Source of the DNA: Streptomyces paradoxus
GTDB taxonomy: Bacteria > Actinomycetota > Actinomycetes > Streptomycetales > Streptomycetaceae
Length of the DNA: 64,000 nucleotides
Assembly: GCF_014202475.1 (NCBI RefSeq)
Contig: NZ_JACHGV010000005.1
Coordinates: 124,001-188,000, forward strand
Reading direction: 5' to 3'
Positions 1-8,502 of the stretch are shown piece by piece. The position numbers and the translations under genes were made by a program. Each line of letters starts with the position of its first letter. The stretch's first letter is position 1. Below the pieces are notes generated by a model. That model was not told the origin of the DNA. It did not search any database and was given only the letters and a program-made list of their open reading frames with translations.

Positions 1-2
1 AC

Positions 3-1121
3 GAACCGGCGTACGGCGAACCCGCCTACGAGGACGACGATTTCGAGGAGTCCGCCCCCGGCGCGGACGGCACCGGGCGCCGGGCCAAGCGGCACGGCGA
101 CGACCCGGCCCGGCACGCCTACTACCCGGGCCGCCGGATGAACCTCGCCGTCGTCCTGCTGCCGCTGCGTGTCTTCCTCGGCTTCATCTCCATCTACGCC
201 GGCATGGGCAAGCTGTGCGACCCCGTCTACTTCGAAGGCGGCAAGCGTGGCTCCATGGTCAAGTGGCTCAACACGCTGCACCCGTGGGAAGTCGCCGAGC
301 CGCTGCGCCAGTTCGCCCTGGAGCACCCGGTCGGCGCCGGCCTGGTCATCGCCTTCGCCCAGGTCATCGTCGGTGTCCTGACGGTGCTGGGCTGCTGGCA
401 GCGCGTCGCCGCCTGCCTGGGCGCCCTGCTGTCGGCCGCGCTGCTGGTCACCGTCAGCTGGAAGAGCGTCCCCGCCTACGAGACGCCCGACATCATCTAT
501 CTCGCCGCCTGGTCGCCGCTGATCATCGCCGGCGCCCCCGTCTACTCCGTCGACGGCCGTCTGGCCGGCAGTGCCTGGCGCCGTCTCGGCCCCCGCGCCG
601 ACATCTGGGACCTGCGCCGCTACGTGCTGCGCCGCGGCGCCCTCGTCACCGCCATCGCCACCGGCGTCACCCTGCTCGTCGGCTCGCTGCTCGGCGGTGC
701 CGTCCGCGACGCCGACCGGGTCGTCGTCCCGGGGCCCGGCGAGGCCCCGCGCAACGAGCTGCCCGGCTCCCCGCTGCCGGGTGAGCCCGGCAAGCGCAAG
801 GAGAAGCGGACCCCGTCGGCCTCCTCCTCACCCACCCAGGGCGCCACGGCCGGTTCCGCGAGCCCGAGCGCGGGCACCACGACCCGGCCGGACGCCACCC
901 GCGACACCGGCACCGTCACCGGCGGCTCGCCCAGCCAGACCCAGGGCACCGTCGGCCAGGCCCCGCCTCAGCAGTCCTCCCCGGCCGACCAGGCCCCGAG
1001 CACCACGACCGGCCCCACCTCCGGTGGCGGCACGGCAACGGGCGGCACGGGCTCGACCGGCGGCACGGGCGGCGGCTCCTCCACGGGCCGCCCGGGCTTG
1101 GTGGGCGGCCTGCTGGGCTGA
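3..1121 (+). CDS. DoxX-family membrane protein with Ser/Pro/Gly-rich tail (5' truncated by window edge)
   Basis: The reading frame is open from the left edge. The first in-window ATG is at 138, but an acidic, Tyr/Glu-rich stretch is encoded in frame before it, so the true start probably lies outside the window. From 138 the protein has a DoxX-like hydrophobic core with about four membrane segments (roughly residues 5-20, 65-85, 90-110 and 120-140), a further hydrophobic helix near 175-190, then about 130 residues rich in Ser, Thr, Gly and Pro that are probably extracytoplasmic. DoxX proteins are small membrane proteins sometimes linked to redox or oxidative-stress complexes. The substrate is unknown. 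A strong terminator follows at once. Confidence 0.8.
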   Translation, partial: EPAYGEPAYEDDDFEESAPGADGTGRRAKRHGDDPARHAYYPGRRMNLAVVLLPLRVFLGFISIYAGMGKLCDPVYFEGGKRGSMVKWLNTLHPWEVAEPLRQFALEHPVGAGLVIAFAQVIVGVLTVLGCWQRVAACLGALLSAALLVTVSWKSVPAYETPDIIYLAAWSPLIIAGAPVYSVDGRLAGSAWRRLGPRADIWDLRRYVLRRGALVTAIATGVTLLVGSLLGGAVRDADRVVVPGPGEAPRNELPGSPLPGEPGKRKEKRTPSASSSPTQGATAGSASPSAGTTTRPDATRDTGTVTGGSPSQTQGTVGQAPPQQSSPADQAPSTTTGPTSGGGTATGGTGSTGGTGGGSSTGRPGLVGGLLG

Positions 1122-1140
1122 CCCCCGACCAGCACGACAG

Positions 1141-1172
1141 AAGGCCCCGCACCGTCAGGTGCGGGGCCTTTT
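1141..1172. terminator. Rho-independent terminator, bidirectional
   Basis: A perfect 13-bp inverted repeat (arms 1141-1153 and 1158-1170) with a 4-nt loop and short T runs at both sides lies between the convergent DoxX gene and nucleotidyltransferase gene. Confidence 0.85.
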
Positions 1173-1197
1173 CACGCGTAGAGGCCAGATGTCCCTC

Positions 1198-1227
1198 GGG
1201 GGCGCGGGGAACTGCGCGAGCAGCCAC
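1198..1227 (+). repeat. Copy of a Streptomyces dispersed intergenic repeat
   Basis: The stretch carries the motif GGGGGCGCGGGGAACTGCGC. The same core, usually inverted, recurs at about 21151-21202, 28794-28842 and, in variant form, 23844-23923. This type of short GC-rich element is widely scattered between Streptomyces genes. Confidence 0.7.
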
Positions 1228-1263
1228 GGCGGGCCCGCGGCCGAAGCACACCGCACGCCGCGG

Positions 1264-2001
1264 TCAACGCCCCAACGCCGCCAGTTCCTTCGCCGCCTCC
1301 GTCAGGTCCTTCGCCGTGTCGATGGCCCGCCAGTACGACCCCTGGGGGATCGTGAACCCGGCGAGGCGCCGCTCACGGGCCAGATGAGGAAACGTGGTCC
1401 GCTCATGGTCCCCCCGGTGCGGCAGCAGCCCGGCGAACTCGGGGGAGAAGACGTACACGCCGGCGTTGATCTCGAAGGTCGACGGGGGCGCCTCGATGAA
1501 GTCGGTGATCCGCCCGAACCCGTCGGTCTGCACCGCCCCCCACGGCAGCCTCGGCCGCGCCAGCGCCAGCGTCGCGACGGCATCGCGCTCGGCGTGGAAG
1601 TCGGCCATGTCCCGCAGCGAGAACCGGGTCCAGATGTCGCCGTTCGTCGCGTACCAGGGCTGGTCGGGGTGGGGGAGATGCGCCGCGGCGTACTTGAGGC
1701 CGCCGCCGCGCCCGAGCGGCTCCGACTCGACGACCGTCGTGACGGAGACGGGCAGCTCGGCCGTCTCCAGCCACTTCTGCAGGACCTCGGCGAGATGGCC
1801 GCAGGAGACGACGACGTCCGTCACACCCTCGTCGGCGAGCCAGGACAGCTGATGGCCGATGATCGGCGTCCCCGTCCCGGGGATCTCGACCATCGGCTTG
1901 GGCCGGTCGTCGGTGTACGGACGCAGCCGGGAGCCCTGGCCACCGGCCAGAACGACGGCTTGAACGGGGCGGGACGCGGCGCTCGGATCGCTCATGGACA
2001 C
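1264..2001 (-). CDS. Sugar-phosphate nucleotidyltransferase family protein
   Basis: The 245-residue protein begins, after a short leader, with the nucleotide-binding signature VVLAGGQGSRLRPYTDDRPK and then the substrate-side KPMVEI motif, typical of NTP:sugar-1-phosphate transferases (RmlA/ManC-like). A GDIWT stretch in mid-protein fits the metal-binding Asp region. Length suits a single catalytic domain without the left-handed beta-helix of GlmU. It probably activates a hexose-1-phosphate for cell-surface glycan or glycoconjugate synthesis; the exact sugar cannot be told. It starts at ATG 2001 with little visible Shine-Dalgarno. It converges on the DoxX gene and shares the terminator between them. 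Confidence 0.85.
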   Translation of the reverse strand: MSMSDPSAASRPVQAVVLAGGQGSRLRPYTDDRPKPMVEIPGTGTPIIGHQLSWLADEGVTDVVVSCGHLAEVLQKWLETAELPVSVTTVVESEPLGRGGGLKYAAAHLPHPDQPWYATNGDIWTRFSLRDMADFHAERDAVATLALARPRLPWGAVQTDGFGRITDFIEAPPSTFEINAGVYVFSPEFAGLLPHRGDHERTTFPHLARERRLAGFTIPQGSYWRAIDTAKDLTEAAKELAALGR

Positions 2002-2094
2002 GAACTGTACGTGGCGTCCCGCCCGGGACAGCGGCCGGCGAGCGTTCGGGCGCCGGCCGTCAGGGACTTCCCACCCGGTGGCAGGGCTGTGCGC

Positions 2095-2544
2095 TCAGCT
2101 GTGCGCGGCGGCGACGCCGGTGGCGAAGGCGGTGTCGCACACCGGGCGCGCGTAGGACTGGGCGCGGGTCGGGCCGTAGACCCGGACGGCTGCCTGGCCG
2201 AGGGCGCGGGCGATGGACGCGCAGTGCTTCGCCAGCGACGGGCGGCCGTTGACGGCCTGCTGGAGGTGGGTGAGGGCGACGCCCGGGTCCTCCTCCTGCA
2301 GTTCGGTCAGGAGCCTGTCGCGCAGGATGTCCTGGGGTGCGCGCTTGGCGGCCCGTGGGGTGCCCACAGAGGTGTCCGCGGCGGTGAGCACCGGGTCGGT
2401 GGAGTTCCCCGACCAGTTGACTCGGGTGACCGCGAGGGTCCCGGAGAGCACCAGGACGACGGGCAGGACGAAAGCGAGGGTGCGGCCGATCCGGCGGACG
2501 GGGCCCTGGCCGCGTCGCGTCTGTTGGTTCATGGAGTGCTTCAC
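2095..2544 (-). CDS. Small single-pass membrane or secreted protein of unknown function
   Basis: The 149-residue protein has a basic N-terminus (QQTRRGQGPVRRIGR), one hydrophobic segment at about residues 23-42, and an exported domain with two Cys near residues 108 and 135 that could form a disulfide. ATG at 2532 is an alternative start four codons in. I do not recognise a named family. It looks like a Streptomyces-conserved anchored protein lying between the nucleotidyltransferase and msiK genes. Confidence 0.65.
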   Translation of the reverse strand: MKHSMNQQTRRGQGPVRRIGRTLAFVLPVVLVLSGTLAVTRVNWSGNSTDPVLTAADTSVGTPRAAKRAPQDILRDRLLTELQEEDPGVALTHLQQAVNGRPSLAKHCASIARALGQAAVRVYGPTRAQSYARPVCDTAFATGVAAAHS

Positions 2545-2686
2545 GCGTGTGAGGGTAGCGCCCGGTAATGGTTTGTAGACATTTAGTCACCGGTTCGGGG
2601 GATGAGAGAGTGCCACTTTCTGGGTAAGGCGTTGACGCACAGAGCTCGAAACGTCCGGTCTGCCGGGGTATTTGTCGACAACGAGA

Positions 2687-2716
2687 AGGGCCCCGCAGCA
2701 CGCTGCGGGGCCCTCT
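2687..2716. terminator. Terminator hairpin downstream of msiK
   Basis: Perfect 13-bp arms (2687-2699 and 2702-2714) of mixed G/C and A/T with flanking T residues on the minus strand. It sits 47 bp beyond the msiK stop codon. Confidence 0.8.
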
Positions 2717-2762
2717 TCGTCAACCTGGGTGATTCACCCGGGGTTGTGCGTTTCCTGGTTGA

Positions 2763-3851
<1,089 letters not shown>

Positions 3852-3929
3852 GGTGAATGAACCCCTTCTACCGGCAGGAACGTGCCGGACGATCCGAGTA
3901 GGAAGGCGGTGCCACGACGGTCTTCCGTT

Positions 3930-3944
3930 GTGGTGTAGTCCACG
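3930..3944. promoter_or_regulatory. Candidate DasR-responsive element (dre) upstream of msiK
   Basis: GTGGTGTAGTCCACG matches the dre core TGGTCTAGACCA at 10 of 12 positions and is itself nearly palindromic. DasR is the GntR-family repressor of aminosugar uptake genes. Position about 80 bp before the msiK ATG would suit operator control. Confidence 0.5.
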
Positions 3945-4076
3945 CGAGTGAACTGGCTCAGGACGGTACCTGGCGTTCACACGTCTGTCAGTAGTTCCGG
4001 GCCTGTGAACTTCGCGGAAATTTTCGAAGCGGCACGCTACGGCCGACCGGACCTGTTCACCGCTGTCCGAGCCTGC

Positions 4077-5045
4077 TCACGGCTGTCCGTACCGGTCGGC
4101 CAGCGCCGCCACCTCCCGGGCCACGGCCTGCCGGAGCCCGGGAGGGCCGAGCACCTCCGCCTCCGCGCCGAGCCGGAGCAGGTCTCCCACGGCGACCGCC
4201 TCCGACTCCACGGTCAGCTCCACCTCCACCCAGCCGTCCCCGTCGGGCGGCCCCGCGCTGCCCAGGGCCCGTACGCCCGCCGCGCCGAACTGCATCGGCA
4301 GCAGCCGCCGCGCGCGGGGTGAGACGCGCAGCCGGGCGGTGCCCTGGTGCAGGGCGGCCTCCAGTCGCCGGGAGGACTCGGCCCAGTAGGCGGCCAGGTC
4401 GAACCCGGCGGGGCGCTCGAAGACCTCCCCCGTGTCCTCGACGGACAGCACGCGCGACACCCGGTAGGTCCGTACGGCCTCCTCGGCGAGCGCGATCAGG
4501 TACCAGATGCCGCCCTTCAGGACGAGGCCAAGCGGCCGCACCTCCCGGTGCACCTCGCCGCGCCAGCGCCGGTAGTGCAGCCGCAGTGCCCGCCGTTCCC
4601 ACACGGCCGCCGCCACGGCCTCCAGACACGGCACGGGGTCGGCCTCCCGGAACCAGGCGGGCGCGTCCAGGTGGAACCGCTCCTGGACCCGCCGGGCCTG
4701 CGAGGACAACCCGGCGGGCAGGGCCGCCTGGACCTTCAGCTGGGCGCTGGCCAGGACCGCCCCCAGCCCCAGGTCCCGGGCGGGCCCGGGCATCCCGGCG
4801 AGGAACAGCGAACCGGCCTCGGCGTCGGTCAGGCCGGTGAGCCGCGTCCGGTACCCGTCGACCAGCCGGTAGCCGCCCTCGGGCCCCCGGTCGGCACACA
4901 CCGGCACACCGGCCGCCCCGAGCGCCTCGACGTCCCGGTAGACCGTCCGCACCGACACCTCCAGCTCGGCGGCGAGCTCGGGTGCGGTCATCCGCCCGCG
5001 GTTCTGGAGCAGCAGGAGCAGGGAGAGGAGCCGGTCGGCGCGCAT
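4077..5045 (-). CDS. WYL-domain transcriptional regulator with DeoR-type HTH
   Basis: The 322-residue protein begins with a helix-turn-helix (residues about 1-60, ending VSVRTVYRDVEAL) followed by a WYL ligand-sensing domain (ALRLHYRRWRGEV near residue 150) and a C-terminal WCX-like part. Such YafY-type regulators usually control themselves and a divergent gene. The ATG at 5045 was chosen because the HTH starts there; a longer frame upstream overlaps the operator. A perfect 14-bp-arm palindrome lies 23-55 bp upstream, between this gene and the divergent DUF3224 gene, which is the likely target. Confidence 0.88.
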   Translation of the reverse strand: MRADRLLSLLLLLQNRGRMTAPELAAELEVSVRTVYRDVEALGAAGVPVCADRGPEGGYRLVDGYRTRLTGLTDAEAGSLFLAGMPGPARDLGLGAVLASAQLKVQAALPAGLSSQARRVQERFHLDAPAWFREADPVPCLEAVAAAVWERRALRLHYRRWRGEVHREVRPLGLVLKGGIWYLIALAEEAVRTYRVSRVLSVEDTGEVFERPAGFDLAAYWAESSRRLEAALHQGTARLRVSPRARRLLPMQFGAAGVRALGSAGPPDGDGWVEVELTVESEAVAVGDLLRLGAEAEVLGPPGLRQAVAREVAALADRYGQP

Positions 5046-5067
5046 GGGGCCATTGTCGGGCGTCCGT

Positions 5068-5100
5068 CGCCGTACCTGACAGGAGATGTCAGGTACGGCG
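5068..5100. promoter_or_regulatory. Operator palindrome for the WYL regulator
   Basis: Arms 5068-5081 and 5087-5100 are perfect 14-bp inverted repeats around the 5-nt centre GGAGA (core CCTGACA...TGTCAGG). It lies in the divergent promoter region of the WYL and DUF3224 genes. Confidence 0.75.
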
Positions 5101-5145
5101 TCGAGGCTGGTGGAGGACATCAGCCCCGGCCGAAAGAGGACCACC

Positions 5146-5598
5146 ATGCCCGGCACCCGCACCACCACCGGTCACTTCACCTTCGCCGACTGGCAGGAAC
5201 GCGTGATCGGCCCCGGCGAGGACGCGAACCCCCGCCTCGCCCACGCCTCCGTCCGGAACACCTTCACGGGCGGCATCGAGGCGGCCGGTACGAACTGCGA
5301 GTACACGATCGTCTACGTCACCGCGAAGACCGGCTCCTTCAGCGGCATGGAACTCTTCACCGGCCGCGTCGAGGGCCGTGAGGGGAGCTTCGCGGTGGAG
5401 GAACGGGGGTTCTTCGGCGAGGACGGCACCGTGCACTGCACCTTCCAGGTGGTGCCGGGGTCGGGGAGCGGGGAGCTGACCGGCCTCACGGGAGAGGGCG
5501 ACTTCACCGCACGGCACGGTGAGCCGTCGGTGGCGTACCGCTTCGCCTACGAGGTGGCGGAGGAGTCCGCCCGGACGGAACTTCGTGGCTCGGCGTAA
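5146..5598 (+). CDS. DUF3224 domain protein (small beta-barrel family)
   Basis: The 150-residue protein shows the alternating strand pattern of DUF3224: an N-terminal GHFTFADWQE, then RNTFTGGIEAAG and VEERGFFGEDGTVHCTFQ, ending in a TGEGDF repeat. No signal peptide is visible, so it is probably cytoplasmic; the biochemical role of the family is not known. ATG at 5146 has an AGAGGA Shine-Dalgarno at 5135-5140. It is divergent from the WYL regulator and shares its operator region, so derepression by that regulator is likely. Confidence 0.8.
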   Translation: MPGTRTTTGHFTFADWQERVIGPGEDANPRLAHASVRNTFTGGIEAAGTNCEYTIVYVTAKTGSFSGMELFTGRVEGREGSFAVEERGFFGEDGTVHCTFQVVPGSGSGELTGLTGEGDFTARHGEPSVAYRFAYEVAEESARTELRGSA

Positions 5599-5655
5599 CA
5601 GGCTCTGTGTACAGTGGTGCCGCCCTCGCGCACGACAACCCGGCGCACGGCACCC

Positions 5656-5729
5656 GCCTCCTTAGCTCAGCTGGCCAGAGCAACGCACTTGTAATGCGTA
5701 GGTCGTCGGTTCGAATCCGACAGGGGGCT
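5656..5729 (+). tRNA. tRNA-Thr (anticodon TGT)
   Basis: A full cloverleaf can be folded. The acceptor stem GCCTCCT pairs with AGGGGGC (5722-5728), the D-arm contains AGCTCAGCTGG, the anticodon loop CTTGTAA is flanked by the ACGCA/TGCGT stem, and the T-arm has GGTTCGAATCC. The CCA end is not encoded. A terminator follows directly. Confidence 0.95.
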
Positions 5730-5736
5730 CCCTTGG

Positions 5737-5771
5737 AACCCCAGGTCAGATGCTGTCTGACCTGGGGTTTC
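5737..5771. terminator. Terminator after tRNA-Thr
   Basis: Perfect 14-bp arms (5737-5750 and 5756-5769) with a 5-nt loop, TTT on the plus strand and AA-rich left flank. It can also serve the convergent minus-strand gene ending at 5784. Confidence 0.85.
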
Positions 5772-5783
5772 GCATGCTCGGCC

Positions 5784-6434
5784 TCAGCCCGGGGCCGGGC
5801 CTGTGCGGCTGATGCGGATGACGTCGCCGGGCCGCAGCAGCTCGTAGCACCACTTCGCGTCCGCCGAGCGCAGGCCGATCCAGCCGTGTGTGACGTCGCG
5901 CTCGCCGGGGGCCTGCTCGTTGAAGGTCAGGGCGACGAGGTAGTTGGTCGTGCCGTCGGCGGCCCGCAGCTCGACCACCCAGCGCATGGCGACGTCGTAC
6001 TCCTCGCCCAGGCCGACGGTCGCGCCCGGCAGGCGCCGTTCGGGGTACTTGGCGACGACGGTCATCCGGCCGGTCGGCGTCGGATGCTGGGCGGTGCCGC
6101 CGGATACGGGCAACCGGCGCCCCGACAGGGTGAGTTCGTGTTGCGTGAGGTCGACCGTCGCCGTTGCCTGCCGCTGAGGTGGTGACGGCCGTGGAGGCGC
6201 GCCGGCGCTCGCGGCGGTTGGTGGTGCGGGGCGGGCGCCGTCGTGACCGGTGAACGCCACCGCCAGACCACCGGCGAGGGCCAGCGCGACGGCGGCGGCC
6301 CCGCCCGCGTAGGCCGCACGGCGCCGGCGCCCACGGCGCTCGGCCAGCCGTCTGATCTCCTGCGCCGGCACCGACGGGGCGGCACGGTGCCGGTCGGCGA
6401 CCTCGTGCAGCAGGTCGGAGAGGTCATCGGACAC
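5784..6434 (-). CDS. Membrane protein with degenerate L,D-transpeptidase (YkuD-like) ectodomain, coupled to ECF sigma
   Basis: The 216-residue protein has about 40 basic cytoplasmic residues, one membrane helix (about 40-61), a Pro-rich stalk, and an outer domain that reads like a YkuD catalytic domain: ATVDLTQHELTL, a PTPTG turn, then VTHGWIGLRSADAKWCYELL and RPGDVIRI. In active enzymes the middle motif is SHGC. Here the catalytic Cys position is Trp185 (codon 5882-5880), and the upstream conserved His region reads NYLVALTFNE, so it is probably inactive. The start is GTG 6434, chosen for the AAGGAGG just upstream; it overlaps the sigma gene stop by 11 nt. I infer an anti-sigma or sensor role, with the N-terminus binding the sigma factor. 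This is unproven. Confidence 0.7.
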   Translation of the reverse strand: MSDDLSDLLHEVADRHRAAPSVPAQEIRRLAERRGRRRRAAYAGGAAAVALALAGGLAVAFTGHDGARPAPPTAASAGAPPRPSPPQRQATATVDLTQHELTLSGRRLPVSGGTAQHPTPTGRMTVVAKYPERRLPGATVGLGEEYDVAMRWVVELRAADGTTNYLVALTFNEQAPGERDVTHGWIGLRSADAKWCYELLRPGDVIRISRTGPAPG

Positions 6435-6933
6435 GGTCGCCCTCCTTCTCACCGCTGTTCCGCCCGGGGTCGAGGTGCACGGCGAGCGCGGCCCTGCCGC
6501 GGGACAGGCGGGCCTTCACCGTTCCCACGGCCGCGCCGGTCTCGGAGGCCACCTGTTCCACGCTCATGTCACACAAATGGTGCAGAACGATCGCGGTGCG
6601 CTGTGCCTGCGGCAGCCTGCGCAGGGCCTGGACCAGCGCGGTGTGCTCCGGGCCGGGTCCCGGGACATGCTCGGGGGCCGCGTGGTGGCGCACCAGCTCC
6701 AGCCAGCGCCGGGCACGCCGCCAGCGGCTGACCGCGAGCCGTACCGCGACCGTACGCACCCACGCCTCAGGGGCCTCGTCGGCCAGCATCTCGCGCCGCC
6801 GGTCCCAGGCGCGCACGAACGCTTCCTGGACGACGTCCTGCGCCTCTGCCAGATCCCCCGTCACGGCGTAGACCCGCCCGACCAGCCGCGGGAAGGCCGA
6901 GGCGTAGAAGATGTCGAACTCCTCCTCCGTCAT
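6424..6933 (-). CDS. ECF RNA polymerase sigma factor, SigE family
   Basis: The 169-residue protein contains sigma region 2 (FYASAFPRLVGRVYAVTGD then AQDVVQEAFVRAWDRR, with EAWVRTVAVRLAVSRWRR) and region 4 (LPQAQRTAIVLHHLCDMSVE and TGAAVGTVKARLSRGR). Size and motifs fit the actinobacterial SigE family of extracytoplasmic-function sigma factors. ATG 6933 was chosen because homology starts at once (TEEEFDIFYASAF); the ribosome site is weak. The next gene, translationally coupled, encodes a membrane protein with a transpeptidase-like outer domain, so a cell-envelope signal is likely. Divergent upstream lies a secreted SH3-like gene, a plausible target. Confidence 0.9.
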   Translation of the reverse strand: MTEEEFDIFYASAFPRLVGRVYAVTGDLAEAQDVVQEAFVRAWDRRREMLADEAPEAWVRTVAVRLAVSRWRRARRWLELVRHHAAPEHVPGPGPEHTALVQALRRLPQAQRTAIVLHHLCDMSVEQVASETGAAVGTVKARLSRGRAALAVHLDPGRNSGEKEGDRVR

Positions 6934-7082
6934 GCCCCGTTGCGCCCCCGTGTGGTCCCCGCCCGGAAGTCCGGGAAAAGAAGTCCGTATCCGCTGCAAC
7001 CCGACTGCCGTGCCGTGCGTACAGGTGACGTACATGGAAGCACAGGCAGCGAGTTGCGCGTGATCGAAGGAGACGGACGACG

Positions 7083-7466
7083 ATGCAGCGTTTCACCTCA
7101 CGTTCGCGGATCAAGCTCATGACGGCGGCGGCCGCGGCGATCCTCGTCGGGGCCGGTACGGCGGCTCCGGCGGTCGCCGCGCCGGACCAGCAGGCCGAGC
7201 GGGCCGCCGCGACCGTGCGTGCCAACCAGACGGTCGTCACCTGGATCAACGGCAACGTGCGGGTCGGTCCGGCGGTGGGCTACCGGATCGCCTACACGGT
7301 CGCGGCGAACCAGAGCCTCAGCGCCGAATGCTGGCTCGTGGGCGGCCCTGTCACCGCCAACGGCATCAGCCACGACAAGTGGGTGCTGCTGTCGGACGGC
7401 AACTACATCTGGGGCGGCCTGCTCAAGGGCAACGAGGTGGGCAACGTGTCCAAGCCCTGCTTCTGA
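7083..7466 (+). CDS. Secreted SH3-like domain protein
   Basis: The 127-residue precursor has a Sec signal peptide (about residues 1-33, basic start, hydrophobic core TAAAAAILVGAG, cleavage near AVAA-PD). The mature part resembles bacterial SH3 domains: NGNVRVGPAVGYRIAYTVAAN, a central Cys, then DKWVLLSDGNYIWGGLLKGN and a terminal Cys, likely one disulfide. Such domains bind peptidoglycan or peptides. ATG 7083 has a GAAGGAG ribosome site. It is divergent from the ECF sigma operon. A strong hairpin follows. Confidence 0.8.
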   Translation: MQRFTSRSRIKLMTAAAAAILVGAGTAAPAVAAPDQQAERAAATVRANQTVVTWINGNVRVGPAVGYRIAYTVAANQSLSAECWLVGGPVTANGISHDKWVLLSDGNYIWGGLLKGNEVGNVSKPCF

Positions 7467-7476
7467 CGGACCGGCA

Positions 7477-7514
7477 CCGTGCCGCGGTACGACGAGGGGG
7501 GTACCGCGGCACGG
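7477..7514. terminator. Hairpin between SH3-like gene and phosphotransferase gene
   Basis: Perfect 14-bp arms (7477-7490 and 7501-7514) around a 10-nt loop, placed between two convergent genes. There is no strong T tract, as is common in Streptomyces. Confidence 0.7.
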
Positions 7515-7537
7515 GGCTGTTCGCTGCCCCTCCCGCG

Positions 7538-8425
7538 TCAGAGGCCGCGACCGCGCAGCCGCCGGGCGATCTCCAGCTGGGCGTCGTCGACGGGCCGGGT
7601 GTCCTCGATGTCCCACAGGGTGTTCTGGAGGAGGCGGGCGAGGGTCCAGGCGCGGGCTCGGGGGCGGTCCAGGGCGAGGATGTCGGTCATGGCGTCGAAG
7701 CGCCAGAGGATGTCGTCGGGGTCGTAGCGGTTGTCCAGGGCGGGCCACAGTTCGAAGCCGGGGTCGCCCGCGAGGGGCTTGGGGTCGATCGCGAGCCAGG
7801 GGGCGCGGTCGGAGGCGAGGACGTTCTCGTCGTGGAGGTCCCAGTGGAGGAGGCGGTCGCCCGGCTCGTCCACGACCTCGCGCAGCGCGGCCGCGCAGTC
7901 GGCGACGAGGCGGCGGGCCTCCGGGTCGGGGATGCGGGCGAGGGCCCAGGGGGTCTGGTCGAGCATGCCGCGGGCGATGTCGCCGAGGCGGCGCATGCCG
8001 GGCGGGGCCGGGAAGGACGTGAGGTGGGCCAGGAGCTCGGCGATGGTGACCACGGCCTCATGGGTGTCCGGCAGGCGGGACAGCATGCGGGTTTCGTCGA
8101 GGCGTTCCAGCAGCATGGTGCCGGTGGGTTCGTCGTGGTCGAGGAGGCGGACGGCTCCGTCGCCGTTCCAGGCGCGCAGCGCGACCGGTTCGCCCTCGCT
8201 CTCCTCGTCGAGGATCTGCAGCTTGAGGACCGCGCGGGTGCCGTCGGCGCAAAGGACCGGGAGGACCAGGGCGCAGACGCCGTGCATGGGTGGTCCGTCG
8301 GGTCCGAGGTCCCAGTGGTCGAGGAAGCGGGCCGCCTGCTCCGGCAGTCCGGCGATGAAGGCGCGGCCCGCTTCTCCGTTGAACTTCTCCTGTGATGCCG
8401 CCAGTTCCCGGGGAATGTCGATCAC
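7538..8425 (-). CDS. Aminoglycoside phosphotransferase (APH)-family protein
   Basis: The 295-residue protein has an APH/choline-kinase fold. It shows a nucleotide-binding part (RAVLKLQILDEES, with the Lys), the catalytic loop HWDLHDENVLASDRAP and the metal-binding Asp in WLAIDPKPLAGDPGFE. These residues are intact, so kinase activity is likely; the substrate (antibiotic, sugar or small metabolite) cannot be inferred. Start is tentative at GTG 8425 (then IDIPREL); GTG 8434 is an alternative and neither has a good Shine-Dalgarno. A long frame continues upstream, but that part is an out-of-frame shadow of the next gene. Confidence 0.8.
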   Translation of the reverse strand: MIDIPRELAASQEKFNGEAGRAFIAGLPEQAARFLDHWDLGPDGPPMHGVCALVLPVLCADGTRAVLKLQILDEESEGEPVALRAWNGDGAVRLLDHDEPTGTMLLERLDETRMLSRLPDTHEAVVTIAELLAHLTSFPAPPGMRRLGDIARGMLDQTPWALARIPDPEARRLVADCAAALREVVDEPGDRLLHWDLHDENVLASDRAPWLAIDPKPLAGDPGFELWPALDNRYDPDDILWRFDAMTDILALDRPRARAWTLARLLQNTLWDIEDTRPVDDAQLEIARRLRGRGL

Positions 8426-8502
8426 TCTCGGCACGGTAGTGGGGCGCGCCGGGTGGGGCATGCGATTTTGCCGGGGCGTACCAGCCTGGTCGCCGGGGCC
8501 GG

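Noticed and set aside
571-2568. A long plus-strand open frame of 665 codons
   Set aside because: It is a Pro/Arg-rich shadow running over the DoxX gene in another frame and antisense to the nucleotidyltransferase; it has no recognisable domain and poor codon bias.
5656-5771. tRNA-Thr as an integration site of a mobile element
   Set aside because: No integrase, excisionase or repeated tRNA 3' end is seen nearby, and flanking genes look like core genes.
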